A DNA stretch of 64,000 nucleotides from Lysobacter sp. GTDB taxonomy: Bacteria; Pseudomonadota; Gammaproteobacteria; Xanthomonadales; Xanthomonadaceae. The translations under genes were made by a program, and so were the position numbers. Shown in pieces: positions 9,095-21,163 of the stretch. Under the pieces are notes generated by a model that saw only the letters and a list, made by a program, of their open reading frames with translations, was not told where the DNA came from and ran no database searches. Each line of letters begins with the position of its first letter. Position 1 is the first letter of the stretch. The stretch lies in contig JAHCAU010000008.1 in the NCBI GenBank assembly GCA_019634715.1, positions 124,001 through 188,000 on the forward strand. Reading direction: 5' to 3'.

Positions 9095-11965
9095 ATGAAA
9101 TCAGCAATGATGAGAGGGGCGAAGGCGGTCGCGCTGACGCTGCTGTTGCCGTGCGCGGCAATGGCGGCGCAGCCGTCCGGCACCGCGCCCAATCCGGGGC
9201 GTCCCACGATCGGCCAGCCGGTCACGCCCCAGGGCACGAACGTCGACCTGCGCAACCTGCCGAAGGCCCAGCCCTGGAATCCGGGCATGGGCATCCGCGA
9301 GGCGCATCGCCGCGTGTATCGTCCGCTCGACAGCGAGGCGCCGCATGCGCCCGTCGACAAGCCGACGGCCCGCGACCGCCTGAACGAACTGCAGACGATC
9401 TGGGACAAGAGTCCGCGCGCCCAGCGCGCGAAGTCCAGCGTCAGCGCGCGCAGCCGCGTCAGCATCAACAATCCGAACACGGGCGTCAGCCCGGGCGACC
9501 CGGTGGTCGAAGTCGGCGCCGACCACGTGATCTACGCCGTCAACAGCGGCGGTTCGGGCACGTATTTCAACGTCTACAACAAGTCGGGCACGCTGGTGTC
9601 CGGCCCGACCACCTTCGGCTCCCTCGCCGGTTCGGTCACCGCCTGCGCCAGCGATCGCGGCGACCCGCTGGTCCACTACGATCGCCAGGCCGGTCGCTGG
9701 TTCATGCTGACCATGGGCAGCTCGAACCTCTGCACCTTCGTGTCGAAGACCTCCAACCCCGTGACCGGCGGCTGGTGGGTCTACAACTATCCGACGCCGC
9801 GTCTGCCCGACTACCCGCACTGCGGCATCTGGAATGACGCCTACGTCTGCGGCACCAACGAAGGCAATGCCCAGGTCACGCTGTACGCGTTCGATCGCGC
9901 CAACATGCTCAACGGCGCGACCGCGCGTCCGGCCCAGCGTTTCCAGACGATCAGCAAGCTGGCCGGTTACGGTTTCCAGATCCTGACCCCGTCGACCTTC
10001 TACGGCACCACCGCCGCACCCTCGGGCCGCAAGCAGATCATCGCCCGCCATCGCGACGACGAGGCCCATGACGGCGCCAGCGCCAACGGCAGCCAGGACT
10101 ACATCGAGCTGTTCGAGCTGAACCTCGACTGGAACACCCCGGCGAACAGCAGCATCGCAACGCTGCCGCGCGTCGCGATCACCGAGTTCAACAGCTGGTT
10201 CCGCGACTACAGCACCTTCGCCACCGTGCCGCAGCCGGGTTCCAACTCGCGCCTCGACCCGATCCGCGAAGTGCTGCTCAACCAGCTCGTCTACCGCAAC
10301 ATGGGTACCCATGAAGTGCTGGTCGGCACGCTCGCCACCAACCAGGATCCGGCCCGCACCGGCACCGTCGTCGACTCCGGCATCCGCTGGTTCGAACTGC
10401 GCCGTGTCGGCAGCGGCAACTGGACCCTGCACCAGGAAGGCACGTTCAGCCCGGGCGACAGCAGCACCCATCACCTGATGGGCACGATCGCCATGGACAA
10501 GTTCGGCAACATGGGCATGGGCTACAACGTCACCAAGACGACCACGCCGACCAAGTTCGCCACCCTGGGCTACACCGGCCGCCTGGCCACCGATCCGGCG
10601 GGCGTCATGTCGCTGGGCGAGAACGAGGTCGCCGTCGGCGCCGCCGTCGAGACCTCCGGCCGCTGGGGCGACTACTACCAGATGACCGTGGATCCGGTCG
10701 ACGACTGCACCTTCTGGTTCGTCGGCATGTACCGTCCGACCGGCAGCTGGCAGACGCGCATCGCCGACTTCAAGTTCCCGGCCTGCACCGGCGGCAGCAC
10801 GACGTACTCGATCTCCGGCACCATCGCCACCAGCGGCGGCGCCGGCATCAGCGGCGTCAGCGTCAGCAACGGCAGCACCTCGGTCACCACCAACGCCAGC
10901 GGCCAGTACACGTTCTCCGGCCTGGCCAACGGCAGCTACACCCTGACCCCGTCGCTGAGCGGCTACACCTTCTCGCCGACCAGCCTCGCGGTCACCGTCA
11001 ACGGTGCGAACGTCAGCGGCCAGAACTTCACCGGCACCGCGGCCGCGACCACGTTCTCGGTGTCCGGCACCATCACCACCAGCGCCGGTGCGGCCATCAG
11101 CGGCGTCAGCGTCAGCAACGGCAGCACCTCGGTCACGACCAATGCCAGCGGCCAGTTCACCTTCGCCAGCCTGGCGAACGGCACCTACACGCTGACCCCG
11201 TCGCTGAGCGGCTACACCTTCTCGCCGGTCACCCGCAGCGTCACGGTGAACGGCGCGAACGTCACCGGCCAGAACTTCACCGGCACGGCGTCGAGCGGCG
11301 GCAACACCCTGACCAAGGGCGTGCCCGTCACCGGCCTCGGCGCCAGCACCGGCAATTCGCTGAACTACACGATGGTCGTGCCCTCGGGCGCGTCCAACCT
11401 GACGTTCACGATCTCCGGCGGTACCGGCGACGCCGACCTGTACGTGAAGTTCGGCAGCGCGCCGACCGACACCGTGTACGACTGCCGTCCGTACCTCGGC
11501 GGCAACGCCGAAACCTGCACCTTCGCCGCGCCGCAGGCCGGTACGTACTACGTTCGCGTCAAGGCGTATTCGACGTTCTCGGGCGTGAGCCTGGTCGGCG
11601 ACTACGGCACCGGCGGCGGCAGCACGCAGACCTACACCAACAACACCGATTACACGATCAGCGACAACAGCACGGTGGAAAGCCCGATCACGGTGTCCGG
11701 CCGCACGGGCAACGGTTCGGCGACTACCCCGGTGGCGGTGCGCATCATCCACACCTACATCGGCGACCTGAAGGTCGACCTGATCGCGCCGGACGGCACG
11801 GTGTACGTGCTGCACAACCGCACCGGTGGCTCGGCCGACAACATCATCCAGACCTACACGGTGAACCTGTCGGCCAAGGCATTGAACGGCACGTGGCGGC
11901 TGCGCGTGAACGACAACGCGGGCGGCGACACCGGCTACATCGACAGCTGGAGCATCACCTTCTGA
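9095..11965 (+). CDS. Large secreted modular protein, N-terminal domain of unknown function with protease-type C-terminal modules
   Basis: This 956-residue protein has a signal peptide (1-24). A region of about 540 residues, rich in Trp, Tyr and Gly and possibly beta-propeller-like, shows no S8, S1, M28 or M23 signature. The C-terminal modules match the neighbouring proteases: two carboxypeptidase-regulatory-like repeats (about 568-650 and 652-735), a PPC domain (about 735-835) and a P/Homo B domain (about 844-956). GAGG at 9083-9086 supports the ATG at 9095. The PPC coding tract is nearly identical in DNA to the one in the S8 gene at 23441. It could be a substrate-binding or structural exoprotein, or a hydrolase of an unrecognised family. 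Confidence 0.85.
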   Translation: MKSAMMRGAKAVALTLLLPCAAMAAQPSGTAPNPGRPTIGQPVTPQGTNVDLRNLPKAQPWNPGMGIREAHRRVYRPLDSEAPHAPVDKPTARDRLNELQTIWDKSPRAQRAKSSVSARSRVSINNPNTGVSPGDPVVEVGADHVIYAVNSGGSGTYFNVYNKSGTLVSGPTTFGSLAGSVTACASDRGDPLVHYDRQAGRWFMLTMGSSNLCTFVSKTSNPVTGGWWVYNYPTPRLPDYPHCGIWNDAYVCGTNEGNAQVTLYAFDRANMLNGATARPAQRFQTISKLAGYGFQILTPSTFYGTTAAPSGRKQIIARHRDDEAHDGASANGSQDYIELFELNLDWNTPANSSIATLPRVAITEFNSWFRDYSTFATVPQPGSNSRLDPIREVLLNQLVYRNMGTHEVLVGTLATNQDPARTGTVVDSGIRWFELRRVGSGNWTLHQEGTFSPGDSSTHHLMGTIAMDKFGNMGMGYNVTKTTTPTKFATLGYTGRLATDPAGVMSLGENEVAVGAAVETSGRWGDYYQMTVDPVDDCTFWFVGMYRPTGSWQTRIADFKFPACTGGSTTYSISGTIATSGGAGISGVSVSNGSTSVTTNASGQYTFSGLANGSYTLTPSLSGYTFSPTSLAVTVNGANVSGQNFTGTAAATTFSVSGTITTSAGAAISGVSVSNGSTSVTTNASGQFTFASLANGTYTLTPSLSGYTFSPVTRSVTVNGANVTGQNFTGTASSGGNTLTKGVPVTGLGASTGNSLNYTMVVPSGASNLTFTISGGTGDADLYVKFGSAPTDTVYDCRPYLGGNAETCTFAAPQAGTYYVRVKAYSTFSGVSLVGDYGTGGGSTQTYTNNTDYTISDNSTVESPITVSGRTGNGSATTPVAVRIIHTYIGDLKVDLIAPDGTVYVLHNRTGGSADNIIQTYTVNLSAKALNGTWRLRVNDNAGGDTGYIDSWSITF

Positions 11966-12029
11966 TCATGGGCTTCTGATCAGCAAGGCGACTGCATGAA
12001 GAGGCCCGGAAGGAACCGGGCCACACCTG

Positions 12030-12060
12030 GAGCCCCGACGCGAGTCGGGGCTCTTTTTTT
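12030..12060 (+). terminator. Intrinsic terminator
   Basis: A perfect 10-bp stem (12030-12039 with 12044-12053) and a GCGA loop run into seven T residues. It ends the transcript of the 956-residue secreted protein. Confidence 0.9.
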
Positions 12061-12094
12061 GGCTTGCCCCTTTTCACCCCGGTTACAGCAGGCA

Positions 12095-12120
12095 CGTCAT
12101 CCTCGCGCAAGCGGATGACG
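12095..12120. repeat. Truncated copy of the CGTCATCC palindromic repeat
   Basis: The first 19 nt (12095-12113) are identical to the start of the left arm of the 27-bp inverted repeat at 32587-32661. Here the element is cut short and closes as a small hairpin, CGTCATCC pairing with GGATGACG at 12113-12120. Confidence 0.6.
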
Positions 12121-12338
12121 ACGAGCCTTGCCGCGCCGCCGTGCGCGCATGTCCCGCGCCAATGTCCGATCCATGTTTCGCGCAGAACCATGCTGCCCTG
12201 CGTCATCAACGTATGCGGAATACGGTAGATGCCGCAGGTCGTGCGGAACGCGCGTGCGATTCGCCATTCCTGCATGCGCAATCCATGCCTGCGCGCATCG
12301 AATATCCCATTGCGTACGGGAATTCGCGCCGACCGCGG

Positions 12339-14830
<2,492 letters not shown>

Positions 14831-14987
14831 TGGCGTGAACCATCGCGACCTTCGCCGACCGGGCATCCGGATCGGCGGAGGCCGCGCCTCTTCCGACAGA
14901 CGGCATGCGGTGTCCGTGACGGGCGCCGCATGTCCGTGCGGGGCTGTCGGCGACGATGCCTCGCGCGGACAAGACCGTCCGCTTTTC

Positions 14988-15007
14988 GCCGGCCTTGCCG
15001 GCTTTTC
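14988..15007 (+). terminator. Hairpin and T run just upstream of the M28 gene
   Basis: A 6-bp GC stem (14988-14993 with 14997-15002) and a CTT loop are followed by TTTTC, ending 17 nt before the M28 start codon. It could terminate the upstream protease transcript or act as a leader hairpin next to the ribosome-binding site. Confidence 0.5.
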
Positions 15008-15023
15008 AGGGAGAGAGAACGCA

Positions 15024-16967
15024 ATGAAGCACCATCTGCCCGTCGTCGCTGTCGCACTGCTGTGCGCGGCGCCGGCCTTCGCCAGTCAATCCGTTCCGTC
15101 GCCGTCGCACACAGATGCCCACGACGATGCGCACGTCCGTGCCCACAGCGATGCCGAACTGGCCTCGCTGCGCCTGGAGCGCGATCCGGATGCCCGCGTG
15201 TACATCGTGATGTCGCGCGACAGCCATGCCGGCATGACCGACATCGTCGCGCGCGGCCGCGCCATGCGCGACGGCATCGGCAACCCGCTGGTCGTCGCGG
15301 AGATCCGCGCGCACCAGCTCAGCCGCGTCACCGAGCGCATCCACCAGCGCGAACGGCGCTGCGGCGGCTATTTCGCGTTCCCCACACGCGAACAGGCCGA
15401 AGCCTTCGTCCGCTCCGACCGATCCGCCGAGGTGGTGTCCGGCCGCGCCACCGCGCAGGTCGCCTACACCATCGACAACCAGACGACGGTGTCGCCGTGG
15501 CTGAACCAGGTGCAGCACACCAATATCTACAACACGATCGACCACCTGCAGACCTACCAGAACCGCTATTACGCCAGCAGCTACGGCAAGACCGCGGCGG
15601 AATGGATCCGCACCACCTGGCAGGGCCTGGCCGGCAACCGTACCGATGTCACGTCGGAACTGTTCGCCTGCAGCAACTGCTCGACGCAGCCGTCGGTGAT
15701 CCTGACCATCCGCGGCAACGAGCAGCCCAACGAGATCGTGGTCCTCGGCGCGCATCTGGATTCGATCAACGGCAGCGCCGGCGGCAGCACCTCGCAGCGT
15801 GCGCCGGGCGCAGACGATGATGCCTCGGGCATCGCCACGCTGACCGAAGTGCTGCGCATCGCGATGGCCAGCGGCTGGAAGCCGAAGCGCACCGTGAAGT
15901 TCATGGGCTATGCCGCCGAGGAAGTGGGCCTGCGCGGGTCCAACGCGATCGCCCAGGCGCACAGGAACGCCGGTGCGAACGTGATCGGCGTGCTGCAGCT
16001 GGACATGACCAACTGGAAGTCGGCCACGTCCACCATCGACATGCGCCTGATCACCGACTACTCCAGCCCGGACACCAGGACCTTCCTGACCAACCTGTTC
16101 GATACCTACCTGGCGCCGCGCGGTCTGACGCGCGGCACCGAGACCTGCGGCTACGGCTGTTCCGACCACGCGTCGTGGACGTCCGCCGGTTATCCGGCCG
16201 CGATGTTCTTCGAAGGCGGCACAGGCGCGACCAGCGGCGGCTACTTCAACCAGATCCACACCGCCAACGACACCCTGGCCAACATGGGCAACTCGGCGCA
16301 GAACAGCGCCAAGTTCGCGCTGATCGGCCTGGCCTTCCTCGGCGAGGCGGCGAAGACCTCAGCGGGCGGCGGCAACGCGGCACCCGTCGCGAGCTTCACC
16401 TCCAGCGTCAGCGGCCTCACCGCCAGCTTCACCGACGCCTCCACCGACAGCGACGGCAGCATCGCCTCGCGCAGCTGGAACTTCGGCGACGGCGGCACCT
16501 CCACCGCGACCAGCCCCAGCCGCACCTATGCCTCGGCCGGCAGCTACACGGTCACGCTCACGGTCACCGACAACGGCGGCGCCAGCAACACCGCGACGCG
16601 CACGGTCACCGTGGGCAGCGGCGGCGCGCAGACCTACAGCAACGGGACCGATGTCGCGATCCGCGACAACGCCACGGTGGAGAGCACGATCAGCGTCTCG
16701 GGCCGTACCGGCAATGCCTCGTCGGCCACCCCGGTCGCGGTGAACATCGTCCATACCTACATCGGCGATCTCAAGGTGGACCTGGTGGCGCCGGACGGTT
16801 CAGTGTACGTGCTGCACAACCGCAGCGGCGGTTCGGCCGACAACATCATCCAGACCTACACGGTGAACCTGTCGAGCGAACCCCTCAACGGCACGTGGAA
16901 GCTGCGCGTGAACGACAACGCGAGCCAGGATACGGGTCGGATCGATGCCTGGAGCCTGACATTCTGA
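15024..16967 (+). CDS. Secreted M28 aminopeptidase with PKD and P domains
   Basis: This 647-residue protein has a signal peptide (1-20), an N-terminal propeptide-like domain (about 30-165) and an M28 catalytic domain. The co-catalytic zinc set is visible as His244 (GAHLDS), the bridging Asp of GADDDASG, the Glu pair of AAEEVG, the Asp of LDMTN and the His of QIHTANDT. This is the Vibrio/Aeromonas leucyl aminopeptidase pattern, which removes N-terminal residues from peptides outside the cell. A PKD domain (about 454-532) and a P domain (about 535-647) follow. AGGGAG precedes the ATG by 10 nt. A shorter paralogue lies at 28048-29415. Confidence 0.93.
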   Translation: MKHHLPVVAVALLCAAPAFASQSVPSPSHTDAHDDAHVRAHSDAELASLRLERDPDARVYIVMSRDSHAGMTDIVARGRAMRDGIGNPLVVAEIRAHQLSRVTERIHQRERRCGGYFAFPTREQAEAFVRSDRSAEVVSGRATAQVAYTIDNQTTVSPWLNQVQHTNIYNTIDHLQTYQNRYYASSYGKTAAEWIRTTWQGLAGNRTDVTSELFACSNCSTQPSVILTIRGNEQPNEIVVLGAHLDSINGSAGGSTSQRAPGADDDASGIATLTEVLRIAMASGWKPKRTVKFMGYAAEEVGLRGSNAIAQAHRNAGANVIGVLQLDMTNWKSATSTIDMRLITDYSSPDTRTFLTNLFDTYLAPRGLTRGTETCGYGCSDHASWTSAGYPAAMFFEGGTGATSGGYFNQIHTANDTLANMGNSAQNSAKFALIGLAFLGEAAKTSAGGGNAAPVASFTSSVSGLTASFTDASTDSDGSIASRSWNFGDGGTSTATSPSRTYASAGSYTVTLTVTDNGGASNTATRTVTVGSGGAQTYSNGTDVAIRDNATVESTISVSGRTGNASSATPVAVNIVHTYIGDLKVDLVAPDGSVYVLHNRSGGSADNIIQTYTVNLSSEPLNGTWKLRVNDNASQDTGRIDAWSLTF

Positions 16968-16993
16968 CGACAATCGTCATGACGATATGTCAT

Positions 16994-17023
16994 GAAGGAC
17001 CCTGGCGGATGCCGGGGTCCTTC
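16994..17023 (+). terminator. Hairpin after the M28 gene
   Basis: A 13-bp stem with one G-U pair (16994-17006 with 17011-17023) and a GGAT loop starts 27 nt past the stop codon. No T run follows, so intrinsic termination is uncertain. Confidence 0.5.
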
Positions 17024-17232
17024 AGGGTTTGGAATGATGAGGCACGCACGCGGCATGCGTCGCGAAAACCGCGATCGGCGTAGTGCTTTTCCGGCCGCGG
17101 TTCGGCGCCCGGAGCCTTCCGTGGCCACCTCCAGCGATTTTCCGCGCATGTGCCGGCGACCGTTCGTCGTGATCTTCCCCGCAGGCTTCGCCCGCACGGG
17201 TCCCGCGCCCGGAAAAATGTTGCAGCGCACAT

Positions 17233-17260
17233 TGAAGGCGGGCCGGAACGATCCATAAGG
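17233..17260 (+). promoter_or_regulatory. Candidate promoter of the S8 gene at 17381
   Basis: TTGAAG (17233-17238) and CATAAG (17255-17260) are separated by 16 nt. The match is moderate, and the motif differs from the shared promoter of the other three S8 genes. Confidence 0.3.
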
Positions 17261-17380
17261 TGCGCCACGGATTCGCAGGGGGCGGATCCGGTTCACGGGC
17301 CGCGCAGAACAAGATCGTTCACAACAGCGTGCCCGGAGCATTTCGCCGCGAGTCGCGGCCACCATTCCGGAGAAGATCCA

Positions 17381-19180
17381 ATGTCTTTCGATGCGCATCA
17401 CAGGGGGCAGGTCAAGCCGCTCGTCGCCGCCATGCTGCTGGCGGTTTCGTCCATGGCGGTGCCGGTCGCATTCGCCGGCGAGGCCCATCTGTCGGGCCTG
17501 CAGACCGACACGCAGTTCGACCAGTTCATCGTGAAGTACCGTTCCGGCACGGCCGAACGCAACAGCAGCGCCGCCATCGATCGCGGCCTGCAGCGCGCCA
17601 GCCAGGGCCTGGCCCGGAGCAAGGCCGGCCAGGCCGTCGCCCTCAGGCATTTCCGCCGCATGTCGCTCGGTGCCGACGTGGTCCGCGCCAACCGCGCGCT
17701 GAGCCGCAGCGATGCCGAGGCGCTGATGCGCCGCATCGCGGCCGATCCGAACGTCGAGTACGTCGAAGTCGACGTGCGCATGCATCCGATCCTCAGCCCG
17801 AACGACACCCGCTACGCCGACCAGTGGCATTACTTCGGTTCCACCGCCGGCATCAACCTGCCGACGGCGTGGGACAAGAGCACCGGCTCGGGCATCGTGG
17901 TCGCGGTGGTCGATACCGGCAGCACGCCGCACAGCGACCTCGACGCCAACACGGTCGCCGGCTACGACTTCATCACCAGCACCACCACCTCGCAGGACGG
18001 CAACGGCCGCGACAGCAATCCGAACGATCCGGGCGACTGGTACACCAATTCGGCCTGCGGCAGCAACGCACCGCCCAGCGCCAATTCCAGCTGGCATGGC
18101 ACCCATGTCGCCGGCACGATCGGCGCGGTCACCAACAACGGCAAGGGCGTGGCCGGCGTCGCCTTCGGCGCGAAGATCCAGCACGTGCGCGTGCTCGGTC
18201 GCTGCGGCGGTTCGCTGTCCGACATCGCCGACGGCGTGACCTGGGCCTCGGGCGGCACGGTCAGCGGCGTCCCGGCCAACAGCACGCCGGCGCAGATCAT
18301 CAACATGAGCCTCGGCGGCGGCGGCAGCTGCTCGACCACCTACCAGAACGCGATCAACGGCGCGGTCGGCCGCGGTTCCACCATCATCGTCGCCGCGGGC
18401 AACAGCAACAACAATGCCGCCAACAACCAGCCGGCCAACTGCGCCAACGTGATCACCGTCGGCGCGATCGACAGCAACGGTGCGCGTTCGGTCTGGTCGT
18501 CCACGCAGAAGTCGAGCTACGGCAGCGTCGTCGACCTGGCCGCCCCGGGTTCGAACATCTGGTCGACGCTCAACAGCGGCACCCAAGGGCAGGGCAGCGA
18601 GAGCTACGCGTCCTATGGCGGCACCTCGATGGCGACCCCGCACGTGGCCGGCGTGGCCGCGCTGGTGCAGAGCCGTCGCAAGGCCCTCGGCCTGGCGCTG
18701 TACAGTCCGGCGCAGATGGAGACCCTGCTGAAGAACACCACGCGCCCGTTCCCGCAGACGCCGGACCAGCCGCTCGGCGTGGGCATGCTCAATGCCGATG
18801 CGGCGGTGACCGCGGCCGGCGACACCGGCGGTGGCGGTTCGCAGACCTACGCCAACACGGCCGATTACCAGATCCGCGACAATGCCACCATCGAAAGCCC
18901 GATCAGCGTTTCGGGCCGTACCGGCAACGCACCGTCGAACACCCCGGTCGCGGTGCGCATCATCCACACCTACATCGGCGACCTGAAGGTCGATCTCGTG
19001 GCGCCGGACGGCACGGTGTACGTGCTGCACAACCGCACCGGTGGCAGTGCCGACAACATCATCCAGACCTATACGGTGAACCTGTCCGCCAAGGCGATGA
19101 ACGGCACCTGGAAGCTGCGCGTCAACGACAATTACGTCAACGACACCGGCTACATCGACAGCTGGAGCCTCACGTTCTGA
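17381..19180 (+). CDS. S8 subtilisin-family protease with P domain
   Basis: This 599-residue preproprotein has a signal peptide ending near residue 33 and a propeptide with FIVKYRSGTAER, typical of Xanthomonad extracellular serine proteases. The catalytic domain has Asp178 (VVDTG), His239 (WHGTHVAG) and Ser416 (GGTSMATPH), and a C-terminal P domain ends in YIDSWSLTF. It belongs to a different S8 branch from the four proteinase K-like genes: the catalytic insertions are longer and there is no carboxypeptidase-regulatory repeat. The ATG at 17381 has GGAG 8 nt upstream. It is expected to be a secreted general endopeptidase. Confidence 0.93.
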   Translation: MSFDAHHRGQVKPLVAAMLLAVSSMAVPVAFAGEAHLSGLQTDTQFDQFIVKYRSGTAERNSSAAIDRGLQRASQGLARSKAGQAVALRHFRRMSLGADVVRANRALSRSDAEALMRRIAADPNVEYVEVDVRMHPILSPNDTRYADQWHYFGSTAGINLPTAWDKSTGSGIVVAVVDTGSTPHSDLDANTVAGYDFITSTTTSQDGNGRDSNPNDPGDWYTNSACGSNAPPSANSSWHGTHVAGTIGAVTNNGKGVAGVAFGAKIQHVRVLGRCGGSLSDIADGVTWASGGTVSGVPANSTPAQIINMSLGGGGSCSTTYQNAINGAVGRGSTIIVAAGNSNNNAANNQPANCANVITVGAIDSNGARSVWSSTQKSSYGSVVDLAAPGSNIWSTLNSGTQGQGSESYASYGGTSMATPHVAGVAALVQSRRKALGLALYSPAQMETLLKNTTRPFPQTPDQPLGVGMLNADAAVTAAGDTGGGGSQTYANTADYQIRDNATIESPISVSGRTGNAPSNTPVAVRIIHTYIGDLKVDLVAPDGTVYVLHNRTGGSADNIIQTYTVNLSAKAMNGTWKLRVNDNYVNDTGYIDSWSLTF

Positions 19181-19239
19181 TTCGAATGGATGCATGGCCC
19201 AGGCACGGGCTTGCGACATCCTGTACTTGAGTGTCTTCG

Positions 19240-19267
19240 TGCCCCGGCGTCGTGCCGGGGCATTTTC
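19240..19267 (+). terminator. Intrinsic terminator
   Basis: A perfect 9-bp stem (19240-19248 with 19254-19262) and a 5-nt loop lead into TTTTCTT. It ends the S8 transcript. Confidence 0.8.
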
Positions 19268-19463
19268 TTGATGAAGCCGATCCGATGTTCCGCATCGCGA
19301 CGCGCATCGCGGCATGCATCGGCGGGTGCAGGCAGAGTCATGGTTCGAACGCACCCCAAGGGAGCCGGGGGCGGGCACCGCGCAGGCGCGGATGCCTCGA
19401 AGGGACGGTCAGGGGCATCCCGACGACATGGCTCCCGTTTCGATCCAGGAAGGGAGAGTAAGG

Positions 19464-20624
19464 ATGGCTATCACGAAAGGAGACATCGGCGTGCTCGCGC
19501 TGTGCCTGTTCGCGGCGACCCAGGCGGTCGCGGCAGACGGGCGGACACCACGCAACGATGCGGGTACGCTCGACGGGCAGGCGCTGGTCTACGGATACGA
19601 CGAGATGTTCGAGTTCGACACCGATGCCTGGCTCGCACGCCGGGCGCCGCACCTGCGCCAGCATGCCGAAAGCATTTCGCACTGGGCCGGCTACAGCGGC
19701 ATCAGTCCGAAGGTGCTGATCGCGCTGATGGAGCAGCAGAGCGGCGTGGTCAGCCGCCGTGGCACGCGCTACGACGGCCTGCGCCAGCCGTTCGGGCGCC
19801 TGTCGAAGCAGACCGGATTCAATGCGCAGACCCGCGATGTCGCACAGGCGCTGCGCCAGGCGCTGTACGAGCGCGAAGATCCCGCCTCCGCGCTCTCGCG
19901 CGGTCCGGTCGCGCTCGCGAAGGCCAATCCGTTGCAGGTACTGCACGTCAGGTCGGGCGACAGCCTGCCGTCCGCCGCGCTGAAGGGCGATTTCGAGTTC
20001 CAGCAGACCTACGCGCGCCTGTTCAACGGTCCGCGTCGCGCGGTCGACGGCCGCACGCGCGCCGCGACCGCGGCCGCGCGCGACGTCTCGATCTACGCCA
20101 GCAGCTTTCTGCAGTTCCCGTTCCCGATCGGCCAGCGCTGGCACGTCGGCGGCGCGCACACCAACACCGGCTCCGGCAACTATCCGATGTCCTCGCTCGA
20201 CATGTCGCTGGGCGGTGGCTGGGGCAGCAACCAGAGCAACACATGGGTGGTGGCGTCCGCGGCCGGCCAGTTCAAGCGGCATTCGTCGTGCTTCGCCGAG
20301 GTGGTGCACAGCAACGGCCTGTCGACCACCTACTACCACATGATGAACCTGCGCTTCGCCACCGGAGCGAACGTCAGCCGCGGCGCGTCCATCGGCAATC
20401 CGGCCAACACCCAGGCCCAGGCCCTGTGCAACGGCGGCAGCTCCACGGGTCCGCACGTGCACTGGTCGCTGAAGTCCAACGGCAGTTTCTACCACCTCAA
20501 CGGAGTGACGCTGTCCGATTACGTGATCACCGCGACCGGCAGCAGCTACGACACCAACTGCAGCCGCTTCTACCTCACGCGCAACGGCACCCGCTATTGC
20601 GCGGGCTGGTTCTACAGTCACTGA
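19464..20624 (+). CDS. Beta-lytic metalloendopeptidase (M23 family)
   Basis: This 386-residue preproenzyme has a signal peptide (1-24) and a propeptide to about residue 205. The M23 domain closely matches the Lysobacter beta-lytic protease in memory, including WHVGGAHTNTGSGNYPMSSL and TGPHVHWSLKSNGSFYHLNG. Zinc ligands are His232, Asp246 and His333 of the HVH motif; His292 and His331 are probable catalytic residues. The family cuts Gly- or Ala-containing peptide bridges in Gram-positive cell walls and lyses bacteria. The ATG at 19464 follows GGGAG with 7-nt spacing. Unlike its neighbours it has no C-terminal accessory module. Confidence 0.93.
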   Translation: MAITKGDIGVLALCLFAATQAVAADGRTPRNDAGTLDGQALVYGYDEMFEFDTDAWLARRAPHLRQHAESISHWAGYSGISPKVLIALMEQQSGVVSRRGTRYDGLRQPFGRLSKQTGFNAQTRDVAQALRQALYEREDPASALSRGPVALAKANPLQVLHVRSGDSLPSAALKGDFEFQQTYARLFNGPRRAVDGRTRAATAAARDVSIYASSFLQFPFPIGQRWHVGGAHTNTGSGNYPMSSLDMSLGGGWGSNQSNTWVVASAAGQFKRHSSCFAEVVHSNGLSTTYYHMMNLRFATGANVSRGASIGNPANTQAQALCNGGSSTGPHVHWSLKSNGSFYHLNGVTLSDYVITATGSSYDTNCSRFYLTRNGTRYCAGWFYSH

Positions 20625-20630
20625 TCGACA

Positions 20631-20663
20631 CCGGGGCGCCCGCGTTCCGCGCGGGCGCCCCGG
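20631..20663 (+). terminator. Long GC hairpin after the M23 gene
   Basis: A perfect 14-bp stem (20631-20644 with 20650-20663) with a 5-nt loop starts 7 nt after the stop codon. It lacks a T run and may mainly protect the 3' end or act with Rho. Confidence 0.55.
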
Positions 20664-20975
20664 CACTGCCGACCTTGCGCTCGACGCAAGCGCTGCCGTC
20701 ATCGCTCATGCCATGACGGCCACGGCTCATGAAATATCGTATGGATGCCGGTGCGCATGCCTTCGGCGTTGAATATTTGCGTCGTGCATGCAGGGAACGA
20801 GCGCAATGCCTTCCTGCCCGTCGCCCAGGGTTCCATGATCGCGCGCGGTAATGTCGACTCCGTCGGTGTTCCGGCTGACGCAGGCGTACTGCTGCAATGC
20901 AGCACCCGGGATTTCATGACGTTTTCGCCATGTTGCACTGCGAAATAATCAACGCATCGCATTTTTTTCGCGATG

Positions 20976-21004
20976 TTGATTCCATTTACGGAGTGGTCTA
21001 AGTT
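20976..21004 (+). promoter_or_regulatory. Promoter of the S8 gene at 21164
   Basis: TTGATT (20976-20981) and TAAGTT (20999-21004) have an ideal 17-nt spacer. The same arrangement precedes the S8 genes at 23441 and 26073. The predicted leader is about 150 nt long. Confidence 0.6.
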
Positions 21005-21163
21005 CGCTCGGCGCTTGCGGATGCGGAGATCGCCTTGGGGCAAAACAGAGCGATCCGCTGGGGGAGGGCAGAGCCCTCATCCGCAATGCGCACGACGCGC
21101 GGGCCACTGGCCGTGCGCGTGCTCGACAACGAAACCAATAGAACTTCCTTTGAAGGAGCGCTC

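Larger units (their letters stand above)
16968..17380. other. Intergenic region between M28 and S8 genes
   Basis: It contains a hairpin just after the M28 stop codon and a candidate promoter near 17233-17260. The short open frames on both strands lack recognisable features. Confidence 0.5.
20625..21163. other. Intergenic region with hairpin and S8 promoter
   Basis: The gap contains a long GC hairpin after the M23 gene, then an AT-richer stretch (about 20730-21005) and the promoter of the next S8 gene. A 114-codon open frame on the minus strand (20699-21043) overlaps this promoter and looks non-coding. Confidence 0.6.

Noticed and set aside
9101..11815. 904-codon open frame on the minus strand under the 956-residue protein gene
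   Set aside because: It is antisense to a clear secreted protein, and its His/Val/Arg/Ala-rich composition is the usual shadow of a GC-rich gene. Similar minus-strand frames under the S1, S8 and M28 genes were rejected for the same reason.
20699..21043. 114-codon minus-strand open frame between the M23 and S8 genes
   Set aside because: It overlaps the shared S8 promoter, has no recognisable domain and no clear ribosome-binding site.
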